A DNA stretch of 64,000 bases, taken from positions 1 to 64,000 of the forward strand of contig NZ_JAAZWB010000087.1 of NCBI RefSeq assembly GCF_012524115.1, read 5' to 3'. This stretch comes from Bacillus sp. RO1. Its GTDB lineage: Bacteria > Bacillota > Bacilli > Bacillales > Bacillaceae_I. Position 1 is the stretch's first letter, and every line of letters starts with the position of its first letter. The position numbers were made by a program, and so were the translations under genes. Below are positions 16,362-26,996 of the stretch, one piece after another. The notes under the pieces were generated by a model that saw only the letters and a list, made by a program, of their open reading frames with translations, searched no databases and had not been told where the DNA came from.

Positions 16362-17360
16362 TCATTTCAACTCTATTCTACAACCTTCTTCATTGGAACG
16401 ACGGGCTGCATCATTTATTAAAGTGAGCAAATATGCGTCTTGGTGGCTGATGTCAGGCTTTATACCTGATAAAATTTCCGTGACCCATTGCATCATAGCA
16501 GATGGAGCGGGCTCAGGCATTTCAACTTCAGATGGTGTATACCAGCCTTCTTCATGCTTTACACTTTTGATTCGGATGGTATCGTCTTCTATCATTAAGG
16601 TTCCCTCTGTTCCATAAATCTCCAATTGAAAGGGACTACCTGAAGAAACAAACCCTGTTTCTAAGATTCCTAGTGCACCTGATTCGTACTCTACAATGGC
16701 AACTGCATTATCATCTACCTCATAATCAAACGTTTGTTTAAACCTTGCTGTTACTGCTTTTGCTTGTCCGCCTAGTCGGTTAGTCAAATAAATGGGATGG
16801 GCGCCAAGATCGATGAAGGCACCGCCGCCGCAGAGTTCCTTATCGTAAAAATGCTGTGGCAGCCAGCCATTAGGATTCTGCTTTGTCGGAACGGATCCAT
16901 TATGGGCAACTCGGCACCTAATGGTAGTCAGTTTTCCCAATAATCCTTCATCCACTACCTTTTGAGCGTATAGATAATAGTTTGCTGTTAATCTAGGAAG
17001 TGAAATCATCAGTTTGACCCCGTGTTCCTCTATCTTTTTCAAAATAGACCTCGCATCCCCTTCCGTTTCTGCGAGCACTTTCTCGGTAAAAACATGCTTG
17101 CCATGTTGTGCGGCTTTTGTAATGATTTCCGTGTGCATGTTTGTTGGAGAAGCAATAATAACTGCATCAATCTCAGGGTTCGTGAATATTTCCTCTATTT
17201 CTTCTTCGAAGGCAAGGTTCAGCTCCTCTGCCCATGCTAGTCCTCTTTCTTTTTCCTCATCCCAGACGTGTGTCAGGGTAATGTGTTCGTTCTGGATCGC
17301 TTCCTCTGCATATTCTTGTGCATGTACATGCCATTTACTAAGTAGAGCAGTTCTGATCAT
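16362..17360 (-). CDS. Gfo/Idh/MocA family oxidoreductase
   Basis: 332 residues: N-terminal Rossmann domain with DAVIIASPTNMHTEI and the conserved FTEKVLAETEGDA (in place of the common EKP), then the C-terminal sugar-oxidoreductase fold with GGGAFIDLGAHPIY. Family members are NAD(P)-dependent dehydrogenases of sugars or cyclitols. ATG 17360 follows AAAGGAGG; the extension to 17399 has no ribosome site. It stands alone, so the substrate is unknown. Confidence 0.85.
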   Translation of the reverse strand: MIRTALLSKWHVHAQEYAEEAIQNEHITLTHVWDEEKERGLAWAEELNLAFEEEIEEIFTNPEIDAVIIASPTNMHTEIITKAAQHGKHVFTEKVLAETEGDARSILKKIEEHGVKLMISLPRLTANYYLYAQKVVDEGLLGKLTTIRCRVAHNGSVPTKQNPNGWLPQHFYDKELCGGGAFIDLGAHPIYLTNRLGGQAKAVTARFKQTFDYEVDDNAVAIVEYESGALGILETGFVSSGSPFQLEIYGTEGTLMIEDDTIRIKSVKHEEGWYTPSEVEMPEPAPSAMMQWVTEILSGIKPDISHQDAYLLTLINDAARRSNEEGCRIELK

Positions 17361-17435
17361 AAGTAATGCCTCCTTTTTTACGCCTATATGTAAATTCAAA
17401 AAAGACAGAGTCGCCCCTGCCTTATATACAATCTC

Positions 17436-18062
17436 TTATAGCTTTACTTTTATTTGAATATCTTCTCCGATTTTTTCGTTGTTCTCATCCACAGGTGCTT
17501 TCATATTAATCTGCACCCACTCCACATCTTCTGCTTTTGTTTCTTCTAATAGAAAGAATATAGCTCCTTGCTTCTTTTCGCCGCCAGCAAATTTTTCATT
17601 CAATTCTATAGTATCCTCACTCTTGGTTGTCAGTCTGGAATCAGGTGCAGCAACCTCTTCCCCTGTATTTGTCACGATGCTAGCTTGATAAGCTTCAAAA
17701 TTAAGAGAATCGGACGTTTTATTTTCTACTTCCAAATCGAATTGAATATATTCAATTTCTTCTTGCCCCATGTAATCTTTGAATCCTCCAGCAAGCTTGC
17801 CACTCATGACAGATACTTTGTCCACATTAATGTTGAAAGAGTCTGTTTCGATTGGTTTTAGACGGTTGTTTCTCGCGTGGTACGTAAAGCTCCCACCTTC
17901 TGTTTCAGCAGTTTCACCAACTGGAATTAAACTCTCTTCATCTTCTCTTTCCTCAGTTTCTTCTGCAAACCCTTCTTCATTTGCTTTCTTATCATCTGAT
18001 GTGCATGCCGCAAGCACCACAACTAGTAGCCCTATTAAAAATAAGGATAGAACTTTCTTCAT
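17436..18062 (-). CDS. Secreted lipoprotein
   Basis: 208 residues with a lipoprotein signal peptide ending in LAAC (lipid-modified C20), a highly acidic linker (residues 21-50) and a beta-rich domain with alternating hydrophobics. The domain pattern (QFDLEVENKTSDSLNF, VTNTGEEVAAPDSR) is like DUF4352-type immunoglobulin-like lipoprotein domains of Bacillus. Function unknown. Anchored on the outer face of the membrane. Confidence 0.75.
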   Translation of the reverse strand: MKKVLSLFLIGLLVVVLAACTSDDKKANEEGFAEETEEREDEESLIPVGETAETEGGSFTYHARNNRLKPIETDSFNINVDKVSVMSGKLAGGFKDYMGQEEIEYIQFDLEVENKTSDSLNFEAYQASIVTNTGEEVAAPDSRLTTKSEDTIELNEKFAGGEKKQGAIFFLLEETKAEDVEWVQINMKAPVDENNEKIGEDIQIKVKL

Positions 18063-18193
18063 AGTATATTTCCCCCTTGTGTGACTGAATCTCTTTTTTG
18101 TGTATATGGATGATTATACTGCATGTTTTCGCAGAATTGCTAGTATTCCGACAATATTCTTCACAAATTACCCTTCCATTTTCAGGAACACAT

Positions 18194-18226
18194 ATAAAAG
18201 AGGACCTATCATAGCGATAAGCCCTC
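18194..18226 (-). terminator. odhB terminator
   Basis: On the minus strand GAGGGCTTATC pairs over 11 positions (two wobbles) with GATAGGTCCTC, followed by TTTTATAT. Confidence 0.75.
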
Positions 18227-18235
18227 TCCTAACTA

Positions 18236-19507
18236 TCAACCTTCCAACAATAAGTCTTCCGGATCTTCTAGCAATTGTTTAACACGTACTAAGAACTGTA
18301 CAGCATCTTTTCCATCGACGATACGGTGATCGTAAGAAAGAGCGATATACATCATCGGTCTTACTTCCACTGTATCGTTGTCATCCACAACGACAGGACG
18401 GCGTTGGATGGTGTGCATTCCAAGAATACCAACCTGTGGTGTGTTTAGGATAGGAGTGGAATAAAGAGAACCGAATATTCCACCGTTAGTAATGGTGAAC
18501 GTACCACCTTGAAGATCTTTTAATCCTAAGGAATTGTCACGAGCCTTTTTACCAAGGTCACCGATTTCTTTTTCAATACCGGCGAAGCTTAGTTTGTCAG
18601 CGTCGCGTACAACAGGTACTACTAGTCCTTCTTCTGTTGATACAGCTACACCAATGTCATAAAATTTCTTTAACAGAATTTCGTCGCCTTGGATTTCCGC
18701 ATTTAACAATGGGAAAGATTTAAGCGCGCCGATAACCGCTTTTGTAAAGAAAGACATGAAGCCGAGTTTGACACCATTCTTTTTAAAGAAAGCATCTTTA
18801 CGACGGTTACGAACGTCCATTACTGCCGTCATATCAACCTCATTGAATGTCGTTAGCATCGCTGCTGTGTGCTGTGCTTCTACTAGACGCTTAGCGATTG
18901 TTTGACGTCTTCTGCTCATTTTGATGCGCTCTACACGTGCGTCGTCCTGAACCGGCGTTGCTGCAGCAGGTTTAGATGGTGCAGCTGCTGGCTTGGATGG
19001 AGCTTCGGCCTTTGGTGCGTTTTTAGCTTGGTTGTGTGCTTCCACATCTTCTACACGAACGCGTCCCATTGGATCTCGGAAGGAAACTTCGTCAAGATCG
19101 ATGCCAAGTTCTCTTGCTTTTTTGCGTGCTGCAGGTGAAGCAACTGTTCTGGACTTCCCAGTTCTCTTTTCCTCTGCGGCAGGTGTTGCTTCCTTAGCAG
19201 GCTCAGCTTTAGGAGCCTCTTCTGTTTTCGGTGCTTCTGCTTTCGGTGCTGCTTCAGTAGCAGCGCTTGTGCCTTCTTCTCCAAGCTTCGCAATGACTTG
19301 TCCTACAACAACATTGTCACCTGGTTCTGCTAAAAGCTCTTGGATTACCCCGCTGAAGTCACTTTTGATTTCTACGTTTACCTTATCTGTTTCAAGCTCT
19401 GCAATTGTTTCTCCCTTTTCAATTGCGTCACCTGTTTTAACTGTCCATTCTGCTATTGTACCTTCTGTAATTGATTCTGCTAGTTCTGGCACTTTAATTT
19501 CGATCAT
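18236..19507 (-). CDS. odhB: 2-oxoglutarate dehydrogenase E2, dihydrolipoyl succinyltransferase
   Basis: 423 residues: lipoyl domain (1-76) with the lipoylated Lys in ETDKVNVE, an Ala/Pro/Glu-rich flexible linker, the E3/E1-binding domain around 120-153 ([15 protein letters not shown]), a second linker, and the catalytic domain ending in [13 protein letters not shown] with the active His and Asp. It transfers succinyl groups to CoA in the TCA cycle. It overlaps odhA by 4 bp (ATGA), so translation is coupled. Confidence 0.95.
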   Translation of the reverse strand: MIEIKVPELAESITEGTIAEWTVKTGDAIEKGETIAELETDKVNVEIKSDFSGVIQELLAEPGDNVVVGQVIAKLGEEGTSAATEAAPKAEAPKTEEAPKAEPAKEATPAAEEKRTGKSRTVASPAARKKARELGIDLDEVSFRDPMGRVRVEDVEAHNQAKNAPKAEAPSKPAAAPSKPAAATPVQDDARVERIKMSRRRQTIAKRLVEAQHTAAMLTTFNEVDMTAVMDVRNRRKDAFFKKNGVKLGFMSFFTKAVIGALKSFPLLNAEIQGDEILLKKFYDIGVAVSTEEGLVVPVVRDADKLSFAGIEKEIGDLGKKARDNSLGLKDLQGGTFTITNGGIFGSLYSTPILNTPQVGILGMHTIQRRPVVVDDNDTVEVRPMMYIALSYDHRIVDGKDAVQFLVRVKQLLEDPEDLLLEG

Positions 19508-22380
19508 TTGTTTTCCCCTCCAAGCCCTTTGTGTACGTTCACTGTATCTTCAACAATCCATGCTTGTTCTTGTTTATGAATGTGTGGCTCACCTGTTGCC
19601 GGACTGGATCGCTTTGGACGTCCAATGTAATCCACAGAGATGCCGACATTTGCTATTTCATGAAGGTTTGCTTTCACAACCGGCCATGCACCCATGTTCT
19701 TCGGCTCTTCCTGAACCCATACAATCTCTTCTAGGTTAGGAAATTGTGCGGCAAGCTCTTCTACTTCCTTATGAGGGAATGGGTATAATTGCTCCACGCG
19801 TGCGATATGAAGGGCTTCCACTTCTTCACTGCCCATTTCATCCACTTTAGAAGCGAGGTCAATCGCCACTTTTCCTGTACATAATGCAAGTCGCTTCACT
19901 TTATCTTTGTTTTGACCTGTACGCTTTTCTTCCACCAACAGCTTGAAGCTGCCTTCTGTCAGTTCAGACACATCTGAGATTGTCATTGCGTTACGCAATA
20001 AGCTCTTCGGTGTCATGACGATAAGTGGTCTTGCATCTTCTTTCGTCGTCAGCTTAGCCTGTCTTCTTAGTAGGTGGAAGTACTGTGCAGCACTTGTCAC
20101 ATTCGCCACAATCCAGTTGTTCTCTGCAGCAGAGTTCAAGAAACGCTCCACGCGTCCGCTGGAATGCTCCGGTCCTTGTCCTTCATAACCGTGAGGCAGA
20201 AGCATGACAAGACTAGATTTCTGACCCCACTTCGCTCTTCCGGATGCGATGAATTGGTCAATGATTACTTGAGCTACGTTTACGAAATCACCAAACTGTG
20301 CTTCCCAAATGACAAGGGACTCAGGGGATTGTACACTATATCCGTAATCAAAACCTAGAACTGCCGTCTCAGATAACGGACTGTTGTATAGGGATAGAGA
20401 AGCTTTTGCTTCCGGTAGTTCATGCAACGGAATGAAGCGCTCTCCCGTTTTATTATCGTGCAACACAAGGTGACGGTGTGAGAACGTTCCGCGCTCACTA
20501 TCTTGTCCTGTTAAACGGATTGGCGTGCCGTCCGCAAGAATGGATGCAAAAGCAAGTGTCTCACCTAAGGACCAGTCCACTTTGTTTTCGTTTGCAAGTA
20601 GACTTTCACGCTTTTTCAAAATACGACCAAGCTTTGGATATACAGTAAACGTTTCCGGGAACTTCACCAGGTTGCTGTTGATGGATTTCAACAAGTCTTC
20701 CGGCACTGCCGTTTCCAGCTCAGGAACTTGATCACTGATTGGCTTTGGAACCTGCTTAATTTTCACATTGCCTTCGTCCTCTTTGCGGAGTTCATCGAAA
20801 ATTCCTTGCAGCTTCTGCATAAATTCTGTCTTCTTCGCTGTGACTTCTTCCTCAGAAAGGATGCCTCTGTTAACAAGCTCTTTACCGTACATCTCAGCAA
20901 TTACCGGATGGTTATTGATTTTTTCATATAAAAGTGGTTGCGTCACATTGGCGTCATCCATTTCGTTGTGCCCGAAACGACGGTAACCAATAAGATCAAT
21001 CACGATATCTTTTTTGAATTTCTTACGGTATTCATAAGCAAACACCATAACTGCCAGACAGCTTTCTGGATCGTCCGCATTCACATGGATGACCGGGATC
21101 TCATACCCTTTTGCAAGATCACTTGCATATTTCGTGGATCGGGAATCCCCGTAGTTTGTAGTGAATCCTAACAGATTGTTTGCAATGATATGGATTGTTC
21201 CACCTGTTGCATATCCCTTAAGCTTTGTCAGGTTTAACGTTTCAGCAACGACACCTTCACCAGGGAACGCTGCATCTCCGTGTACTAGAACACTGAAGGA
21301 AGACTGCTTGTTCTGTTTTGGATAACCTTTTTCCGAACGGTCTTCCTGGGAAGCACGTGCCACCCCTTGAACAACAGGATTGACAAATTCTAAGTGACTA
21401 GGGTTGTGAGCAAGATTGATGCGCACCACTTGTTCCTTTTCACCTGTCACTTGACGGTCCGCACCCATATGGTACTTTACATCGCCCGACCAACCAAAGT
21501 TGATTCCTCGGGAACCTTCAGAAGGAACCAGCTCCTTATTTGGTGAGTGGTGGAATTCAGAGAAAATCAACTCGTAAGGCTTACCAAGAACATGCGCAAG
21601 TACATTCAAACGCCCACGGTGCGCCATACCGATGCTGATATTTTTCGTTCCATCTTCACAGCCGGACTGAATTAATTTGTCAAACATCGGTACAAGCATA
21701 TCCAACCCTTCGATCGAGAAACGCTTCTGGCCAACGAAAGTTTTATGTAAAAACTTTTCGAAGCCATCAACCGATATCAACCTTTCAAGAAGTTCAACTC
21801 GCTGTTCTTTAGTGAACGGACGCTCAATTCTCGTATTCTCAATATATGAGTTCAGCCATGTTTGCTCTTCCTCATCATGAATATGGCCGAATTCGTAAGC
21901 AATCGTCCCTGTATAAATGCGCTTTAGGTGCTCGTATGCCTCCCAAGCATTAGAAATTGCCTCTGGTGCAGCTTCCCATACAAGATCAACTGGAATTTGC
22001 ACAAGGTCCTGTTTGCTTAATCCGTATGTCTCTACGTCAAGGAAACCAACATCATCTTGCGGCTCCTTGTGCAGGGGATTAATGTTGGCAGCAAGGTGCC
22101 CAAGCTCACGTATATTACGCAGAAGCTTGTTGGCAGAGATTACTTTTTTGATTGCCATTTGAGGTACAGCTTGAGGGCTGATTGCCCCGATTGCTGCTTT
22201 TTCGTTAGAAATGGAAATGGAATCCATTCCAGGCGGTTGGCCCAGTTCTTCAAAAAGCGCACGAATAGATCCGTCTACTGATTCCGGATCTTGTTGGTAC
22301 TTTTCATACATGTCATACACATAACCCATATTTGGTCCATAAAAGCGCTCCCAAATTTGTTCAACTTCGACCTTACTCAT
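19504..22380 (-). CDS. odhA: 2-oxoglutarate dehydrogenase E1
   Basis: 958 residues, standard length for SucA/OdhA. Motifs include [28 protein letters not shown] with the thiamine-diphosphate-binding [21 protein letters not shown], the transketolase domain [10 protein letters not shown], and [17 protein letters not shown]. It decarboxylates 2-oxoglutarate with thiamine diphosphate and passes the succinyl group to OdhB. First gene of the odhAB operon. A candidate cre site lies next to its promoter. Confidence 0.96.
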   Translation of the reverse strand: MSKVEVEQIWERFYGPNMGYVYDMYEKYQQDPESVDGSIRALFEELGQPPGMDSISISNEKAAIGAISPQAVPQMAIKKVISANKLLRNIRELGHLAANINPLHKEPQDDVGFLDVETYGLSKQDLVQIPVDLVWEAAPEAISNAWEAYEHLKRIYTGTIAYEFGHIHDEEEQTWLNSYIENTRIERPFTKEQRVELLERLISVDGFEKFLHKTFVGQKRFSIEGLDMLVPMFDKLIQSGCEDGTKNISIGMAHRGRLNVLAHVLGKPYELIFSEFHHSPNKELVPSEGSRGINFGWSGDVKYHMGADRQVTGEKEQVVRINLAHNPSHLEFVNPVVQGVARASQEDRSEKGYPKQNKQSSFSVLVHGDAAFPGEGVVAETLNLTKLKGYATGGTIHIIANNLLGFTTNYGDSRSTKYASDLAKGYEIPVIHVNADDPESCLAVMVFAYEYRKKFKKDIVIDLIGYRRFGHNEMDDANVTQPLLYEKINNHPVIAEMYGKELVNRGILSEEEVTAKKTEFMQKLQGIFDELRKEDEGNVKIKQVPKPISDQVPELETAVPEDLLKSINSNLVKFPETFTVYPKLGRILKKRESLLANENKVDWSLGETLAFASILADGTPIRLTGQDSERGTFSHRHLVLHDNKTGERFIPLHELPEAKASLSLYNSPLSETAVLGFDYGYSVQSPESLVIWEAQFGDFVNVAQVIIDQFIASGRAKWGQKSSLVMLLPHGYEGQGPEHSSGRVERFLNSAAENNWIVANVTSAAQYFHLLRRQAKLTTKEDARPLIVMTPKSLLRNAMTISDVSELTEGSFKLLVEEKRTGQNKDKVKRLALCTGKVAIDLASKVDEMGSEEVEALHIARVEQLYPFPHKEVEELAAQFPNLEEIVWVQEEPKNMGAWPVVKANLHEIANVGISVDYIGRPKRSSPATGEPHIHKQEQAWIVEDTVNVHKGLGGENK

Positions 22381-22508
22381 TATTATATGCCTCCATCTTA
22401 GGCTGTGACGTTTTAAAATGCCTCTGAAATAGTTACTATATAAAGGTTCAGGTACTAAATTAGATCATCTATAAATCTTATACCCTTGCCTATTACTTTC
22501 ACACTTAA

Positions 22509-22551
22509 ATTATACAGAAAAAACTTTCTATTTACCATAAAAACGTTTTCA
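22509..22551 (-). promoter_or_regulatory. Candidate odhAB promoter with cre-like site
   Basis: A minus-strand TATAAT at 22509-22514, with a weak -35, is preceded at 22538-22551 by TGAAAACGTTTTTA, a good match to the CcpA cre pattern TGNAANCGNNNNCA apart from the last but one base. Carbon repression of odhAB is known in B. subtilis. Confidence 0.45.
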
Positions 22552-22724
22552 TATTTTGGACAAATTTTCTTTTATACTGGAAATAAAGGTTTTTTCAGAA
22601 TATTATAAATAAATAAAGATATCTTTGGGGTTCGGGTGAATATGAAATTATTATCGTGGATGAGCGTGGGTTCCAAGTCCCTTTAACGCTTTAAGGGGTG
22701 TTGGTAGTGGTATCCATACGCAAA

Positions 22725-22751
22725 AGGCCTGCCCAAAATTTAGGCAGGCCT
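22725..22751 (-). terminator. Terminator after the BCCT gene
   Basis: AGGCCTGCC and GGCAGGCCT pair perfectly, followed on the minus strand by TTTT. Confidence 0.75.
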
Positions 22752-22757
22752 CTATTC

Positions 22758-24269
22758 TCAACTTACTTTTTTAACTTCCTTATCTCTACCTTTTTCAAGC
22801 TTCCACTCTTTGTTTAGCTCCTTTAACAACCCATAGCACATAACTAAAACGATAAATGTTAAAGGCAGGGCACTAACAATGATTGCAGTCTGTAAACCAG
22901 CCAGTCCTCCTGAGGCCATCAGCACTAGCGTTGAAGCGACTAGGATAATTCCCCATACGACTTTAATTTTATTTGGAGGGTTCAGTTTCCCGCCAGTTGT
23001 CTGCATTCCCAAGACAAAGGTGGCGGAATCAGCAGATGTGACGAAGAATGTGGTGATTAACGCTACCGTTAATACGGATAACAGCGCTCCAAAAGGCAGC
23101 TGTTCAAAAACATAGAATAATGCCGTTTCTAGACTTTGATCCGAGACATTCAGACCTTGAACAAATTCTAAATGTATCCCGGTTCCTCCAAAAACAGTAA
23201 ACCAAAGGGCACAAACCAGACTCGGTACAAGAAGAACGGCTATTGTAAACTCCCTGATGGTTCTTCCCCTAGAAACACGTGCAATGAACATACCGACAAA
23301 TGGTGTCCAAGATATCCACCAAGCCCAGTAAAATACGGTCCAGCCTTGTGTCCATGCAGCTTCAGTGGCATCAAAAGGTGATAATCGCAAGCCCATCAAT
23401 GCTACATTTTGAACATAGCTTCCTAAGGTAGTAGTGAACATATTTAATAAGAAAAGAGTTGGTCCAAGAATCAGCATGGCCAAAAACAGCACAACCGCAA
23501 GTGACATATTAATATTGCTCAAGTACTTGATTCCCTTTGAAATACCTGTAGTTGCTGAAACGATGAAAAGTACAGTGATAACAGCCATGATGATGAACTG
23601 TACCATAAAGTTATTCGGAATGCCGACTAAATACTCCAGCCCGGCATTTATCTGTTGCGAACCTAGTCCAAGTGATGCCGCTACGCCGAACAATGTAGCA
23701 AATACGGCAACAACATCAATTGTTTTCCCAATAGGTCCTTTCACCTTTTCACCAAGTACAGGGCGAAGTGTTGCACTCATCAATCCAGGTGCATTATTTT
23801 TGAATTTTTGATAGGCAAGCGCCATCGCAACGATTGCGTAAATGGCCCAAGCATGAAGCCCCCAATGCAACCATGTATATCTCATCCCTAAGATTGCAGA
23901 CTGTTCCGTGCTTCCTTCACCAAGTGGCGGTGCCGCAAAGTGAGAAATTGGCTCTGATACGCCATAGAAGAGCAACCCAATTCCCATCCCGGCGGAAAAA
24001 AGCATCGCAAACCATGTCGGGCGATTGTATTCAGGCTTATCATCTTTTTTTCCGAGTTTTATTTTTCCATATTTACTGAAGATCATGAATGCGGCAAATA
24101 AGAGGAAGAACGTGGCAACTAATTGATAAAACCACCCAAACGTTTCCAAAACAAAAGCTTGCGCAATTCCCATCGCATTTCCAAGCTGTTCTGGAATTAA
24201 AACACCTATTAATACAAACAATACGGCTATCCCCACCGAAATTTTAAAAACTGACCTGTCCATAAGCAT
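22758..24269 (-). CDS. BCCT family betaine/choline/carnitine transporter
   Basis: 503 residues with about twelve hydrophobic segments. The family signature is clear: WTVFYWAWWISWTPFVGMFI followed by ARVSRGRTIREF, plus GMGIGLLFYGVSEP and TWLHWGLHAWAIYA. BCCT proteins import glycine betaine or related quaternary amines with sodium for osmoprotection (OpuD-like in Bacillus). Three ATGs lie close together (24275, 24269, 24263); 24269 has the best spacing to AAAAGGG. The specific substrate is not decided by the sequence. Confidence 0.9.
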   Translation of the reverse strand: MLMDRSVFKISVGIAVLFVLIGVLIPEQLGNAMGIAQAFVLETFGWFYQLVATFFLLFAAFMIFSKYGKIKLGKKDDKPEYNRPTWFAMLFSAGMGIGLLFYGVSEPISHFAAPPLGEGSTEQSAILGMRYTWLHWGLHAWAIYAIVAMALAYQKFKNNAPGLMSATLRPVLGEKVKGPIGKTIDVVAVFATLFGVAASLGLGSQQINAGLEYLVGIPNNFMVQFIIMAVITVLFIVSATTGISKGIKYLSNINMSLAVVLFLAMLILGPTLFLLNMFTTTLGSYVQNVALMGLRLSPFDATEAAWTQGWTVFYWAWWISWTPFVGMFIARVSRGRTIREFTIAVLLVPSLVCALWFTVFGGTGIHLEFVQGLNVSDQSLETALFYVFEQLPFGALLSVLTVALITTFFVTSADSATFVLGMQTTGGKLNPPNKIKVVWGIILVASTLVLMASGGLAGLQTAIIVSALPLTFIVLVMCYGLLKELNKEWKLEKGRDKEVKKVS

Positions 24270-24499
24270 CAACATCCCTTTTTTTATAATCTTTAAACTA
24301 TTCCCTACAATGCCTATTAATTAAACCACAATACTGATAGATTGGAAAAAGGGAGGAGGAATGATATTCCAGTATATTCGGCAGTATATACCTTCGAGGC
24401 CCACTCACCTTTCAAAAGGGGAGGATTGCTACCGAATGGTAAACGATGCTTCTATTTTCGAGCTTTACTGTGGAAAGGGGCATCCTCCCGGGTTTGTAT

Positions 24500-25111
24500 T
24501 TACACTCGTTTTTCCAAATCTTTCGCCGTTTTGCTCGTTTCCACATCTTTCTCATTTTTGAGTGTGCCAAACAGTACATCCACAAAAGGCGTAGACACCC
24601 CGTACCAAAAATTCTCATTTTTATAGTGATGAAGAATATGAGTCTTTTTCACCCATTTGCCAAATTTCGTTCGGGGTTTGATGGGACGGTGTGCAACATA
24701 GTGCTTCCACTCATAAAGAAAGAGCATCATCATCAACCCACTTGCAAATGCAACCGTCAATCCCCAGCTGCCAGCAATTAAATAGAAGATAACAGCAAGT
24801 ACCGACAGATTGGGTAAGCTATACCAAAGTGGTAAAAATAATAAATGCAAATCATTCGGGTGAGTATGGTGGTCATAATGGAGACGTTTTAACATTTTAA
24901 GTAAAAATGGATGTTTCGGCGGCTTCAAGTGAAACACAAACCGGTGTGTAAGATACTCGCTGAACATGAAGGTCAGCATTCCAAACGCAAAAACCGCTAA
25001 CGCTCCCCAAGTCAACCCACTCCAAACCTGCCACCCCATACTCGCAACAATCAGTAGCATTAAAATGGTGATATCCGGAAACAAAAAGAATTCTCTGTAG
25101 TACCCCTTCAT
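24500..25111 (-). CDS. Sterol desaturase / fatty acid hydroxylase family membrane protein
   Basis: 203 residues, about four hydrophobic segments, with the di-iron histidine boxes of the family in order: HRFVFH (near 56-61), HYDHHTH (near 77-83), HYVAH, and HILHHYKN. Members hydroxylate or desaturate lipids at the membrane. The gene starts 22 bp after the GntR/FadR-like regulator gene in the same direction, so the pair looks like one operon tied to lipid metabolism. There is no clear terminator after it. Confidence 0.85.
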   Translation of the reverse strand: MKGYYREFFLFPDITILMLLIVASMGWQVWSGLTWGALAVFAFGMLTFMFSEYLTHRFVFHLKPPKHPFLLKMLKRLHYDHHTHPNDLHLLFLPLWYSLPNLSVLAVIFYLIAGSWGLTVAFASGLMMMLFLYEWKHYVAHRPIKPRTKFGKWVKKTHILHHYKNENFWYGVSTPFVDVLFGTLKNEKDVETSKTAKDLEKRV

Positions 25112-25133
25112 CTCTCTTCCCCCTAGTTTTATA

Positions 25134-25811
25134 TTATTTTACAGCGGTTTGTTCCTCCCACATCTTGATGCTTTCCTCCATCATGTTATGAACAAGCTGT
25201 TCCGCCTTGTTCCCGTCTTTTTCTAAAGCAGCTTTCATCAGCTTCATGTAATAGTTTTTTGAGGCTTCCCTATTGGAGGCATCATGGAAGTAGTAGGTTG
25301 CAAGATTAAGATAAAGATGCCCGAAGCTATTAAGGATCAGAAGATAAATAGGATTCGGCGCAGCAGCTGCAAGCCCTCTTTGAAGACGCCAGTCGTACTC
25401 AGCAAAAGAAACCGGATTATCCTCCACCCTTTCGCTTTCTTTTAATAAAGATATGACCTCCATAGGTTTATGTAAGACCGCTCCTTTTACATAGGAAGGA
25501 GAAAGATTTTTTCTCAGCTCGAGGAGATGGATGATAAATTCGTTCGGAATACTGTCCTCTTCATTCAAAATGTGGGCGATTGTCATGAGGTTTCCCTCTT
25601 TCCAATAATCATTCACGGTAGCACGTTGGTTATGGCGGATCGTGAGCCATCCATCGCGTTCAAGCCGTTGCAGTACTTCACGAATGACTGGTCGCCCCAC
25701 TTCAAATGTCGTTGCGAGTTCACGTTCCGATGGTATCTGTTTGCCTGATGGGAATTCTTCCTTTAGGATTTTTTGAATAAATAGCTTTTCGACTTTATCG
25801 CTTATTCGCAT
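25134..25811 (-). CDS. GntR family regulator, FadR-like subfamily
   Basis: 225 residues: winged helix with PSERELATTFEVGRPVIREV and LQRLERDGWL, then an all-helical FCD-type effector domain (LELRKNLSPSYVKGA through EEQTAVK). The operator-like palindrome directly upstream contains TGGTATTACCA, the TGGTnnnACCA type bound by FadR-subfamily regulators, and it overlaps the -35 box, so autoregulation is likely. It probably also controls the hydroxylase-like gene downstream. Ligand unknown; an acyl-CoA or a carboxylic acid would suit the family. Confidence 0.85.
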   Translation of the reverse strand: MRISDKVEKLFIQKILKEEFPSGKQIPSERELATTFEVGRPVIREVLQRLERDGWLTIRHNQRATVNDYWKEGNLMTIAHILNEEDSIPNEFIIHLLELRKNLSPSYVKGAVLHKPMEVISLLKESERVEDNPVSFAEYDWRLQRGLAAAAPNPIYLLILNSFGHLYLNLATYYFHDASNREASKNYYMKLMKAALEKDGNKAEQLVHNMMEESIKMWEEQTAVK

Positions 25812-25830
25812 ATGGATGAGAGCCCCTCCT

Positions 25831-25882
25831 TTTATAAAAATAAAACTGGTAATACCAAATTTATGTTTGGTATTACCAGTTT
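25831..25882 (-). promoter_or_regulatory. FadR-like promoter and large palindromic operator
   Basis: AAACTGGTAATACCAAA (25843-25859) and TTTGGTATTACCAGTTT (25866-25882) are perfect 17-bp inverted arms, each arm itself holding a TGGTnnnACCA half-palindrome. Minus-strand -35 TTGGTA (25853-25858) and -10 TATAAA (25831-25836) have a 16-bp spacer. Confidence 0.75.
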
Positions 25883-25920
25883 ATCTCCAACTTTTATTAA
25901 TTTCAATAATTTTCTGTTAA

Positions 25921-26994
25921 TTAAGCGTACCACTTGTGCCACATTTTCTTGTTGTTGCCTCTTACAAAAGTATCAATTCGGCCCATTCCCCAAGACACGG
26001 CTGCTGGATGGGATCGCACACCACCACGAGGTGCACCAAGATTGCCCCACTCACTCCAACGTTGGCCATTCCAATACTTCTGCCACATGCGGTTATCATC
26101 GCCTTTTACAAAAACATCAATCCGATTTGGTGACCATGATGCTGCAGCTGGTGCTCCTTCAAATCCACCTCTTGGGGTACCGAGATTCTCCCACTGACTC
26201 CAGCTTCTACCGTCCCACCATTTGTGCCACATACGCTCATTCAATCCTCTGACAAAGCAATCGATGCGGTTTGGCCCCCATGACACTGCCCCTGGGGATC
26301 CCGTCAAGCCGCCTCGCGGAGAGCCGAGATTTTCCCACTGACTCCAGCTAGATCCGTCCCACCACTTGTGCCACATGTTATTGTCCATTCCTTGTACAAA
26401 GCAGTCTAAACGGTTGACAGACCAAGAAGATACAGATGGTGTTCCTTTAAAGCCGCCACGAGGTGCGCCAAGATCCTCCCACTGACTCCAACGCTGTCCA
26501 TCCCACCATTTGTGCCACATTCCTTCATTGGCACCGCGGGCAAACGCATCAATCCGGTTCTGTCCCCAAGATACAGCTGCCGGAGAACTTCTCAAGCCGC
26601 CTCGTGGTGCGCCAAGGTCATTCCATCGACTCCAGCGCCTTCCGTTCCAGAACTTTTGCCATAAACGATTGTCTTCTCCACGCACAAATGTGTCAAGACG
26701 ATTGGCAGACCATGATGAAACAGCAGGTGCCCCTTTCATCCCAAGTAAAGGCGAGCCAAGATCCTCCCACTCTCGCCAGCTGGCCCGCATCTCATTTTCG
26801 TCATCTCTATAGTACGGATAAGGACGTGGGCGAGGGTAGTAATATGGATAATAATATGGCGCCGGATAATATGGATAATAATAAGGATAAGGATAATATG
26901 GCCTTGGACGAGGATAGAAAAAAATCAGCCGCTCATCAGTTGGCGTTTGCCGATATGCATAAGGATTTTGACCAAAATTCTGATGTGAAAACAT
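25921..26994 (-). CDS. Six-repeat beta-propeller (PLL/DUF346-like) protein with Tyr/Pro-rich head
   Basis: 357 residues. Residues about 26-63 are almost only Tyr, Pro and Arg (PRPRPYYPYPYYYPYYPAPY and on). Residues about 70-357 hold six repeats of about 48 residues with the pattern WSxWxxLGxPRGG, then SWxxNRIDxFVRG, then MWHKWWDG. The two alternating flavours (SSWS and VSWG) hint at duplication of a pair. Such repeats form lectin-like propellers in PLL proteins. No signal peptide. A sigma-K-like -10 (CATAAGTTA at 27036-27028) suggests a spore-surface protein, as does the Tyr-rich head. A terminator hairpin overlaps its ribosome site. Confidence 0.75.
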   Translation of the reverse strand: MFSHQNFGQNPYAYRQTPTDERLIFFYPRPRPYYPYPYYYPYYPAPYYYPYYYPRPRPYPYYRDDENEMRASWREWEDLGSPLLGMKGAPAVSSWSANRLDTFVRGEDNRLWQKFWNGRRWSRWNDLGAPRGGLRSSPAAVSWGQNRIDAFARGANEGMWHKWWDGQRWSQWEDLGAPRGGFKGTPSVSSWSVNRLDCFVQGMDNNMWHKWWDGSSWSQWENLGSPRGGLTGSPGAVSWGPNRIDCFVRGLNERMWHKWWDGRSWSQWENLGTPRGGFEGAPAAASWSPNRIDVFVKGDDNRMWQKYWNGQRWSEWGNLGAPRGGVRSHPAAVSWGMGRIDTFVRGNNKKMWHKWYA

Positions 26995-26996
26995 TT

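Noticed and set aside
24361-24561. 66-residue plus-strand frame after GGGAGGAGG
   Set aside because: The ribosome site abuts the ATG, the frame runs into the hydroxylase gene antisense, and the product resembles nothing; more likely chance.
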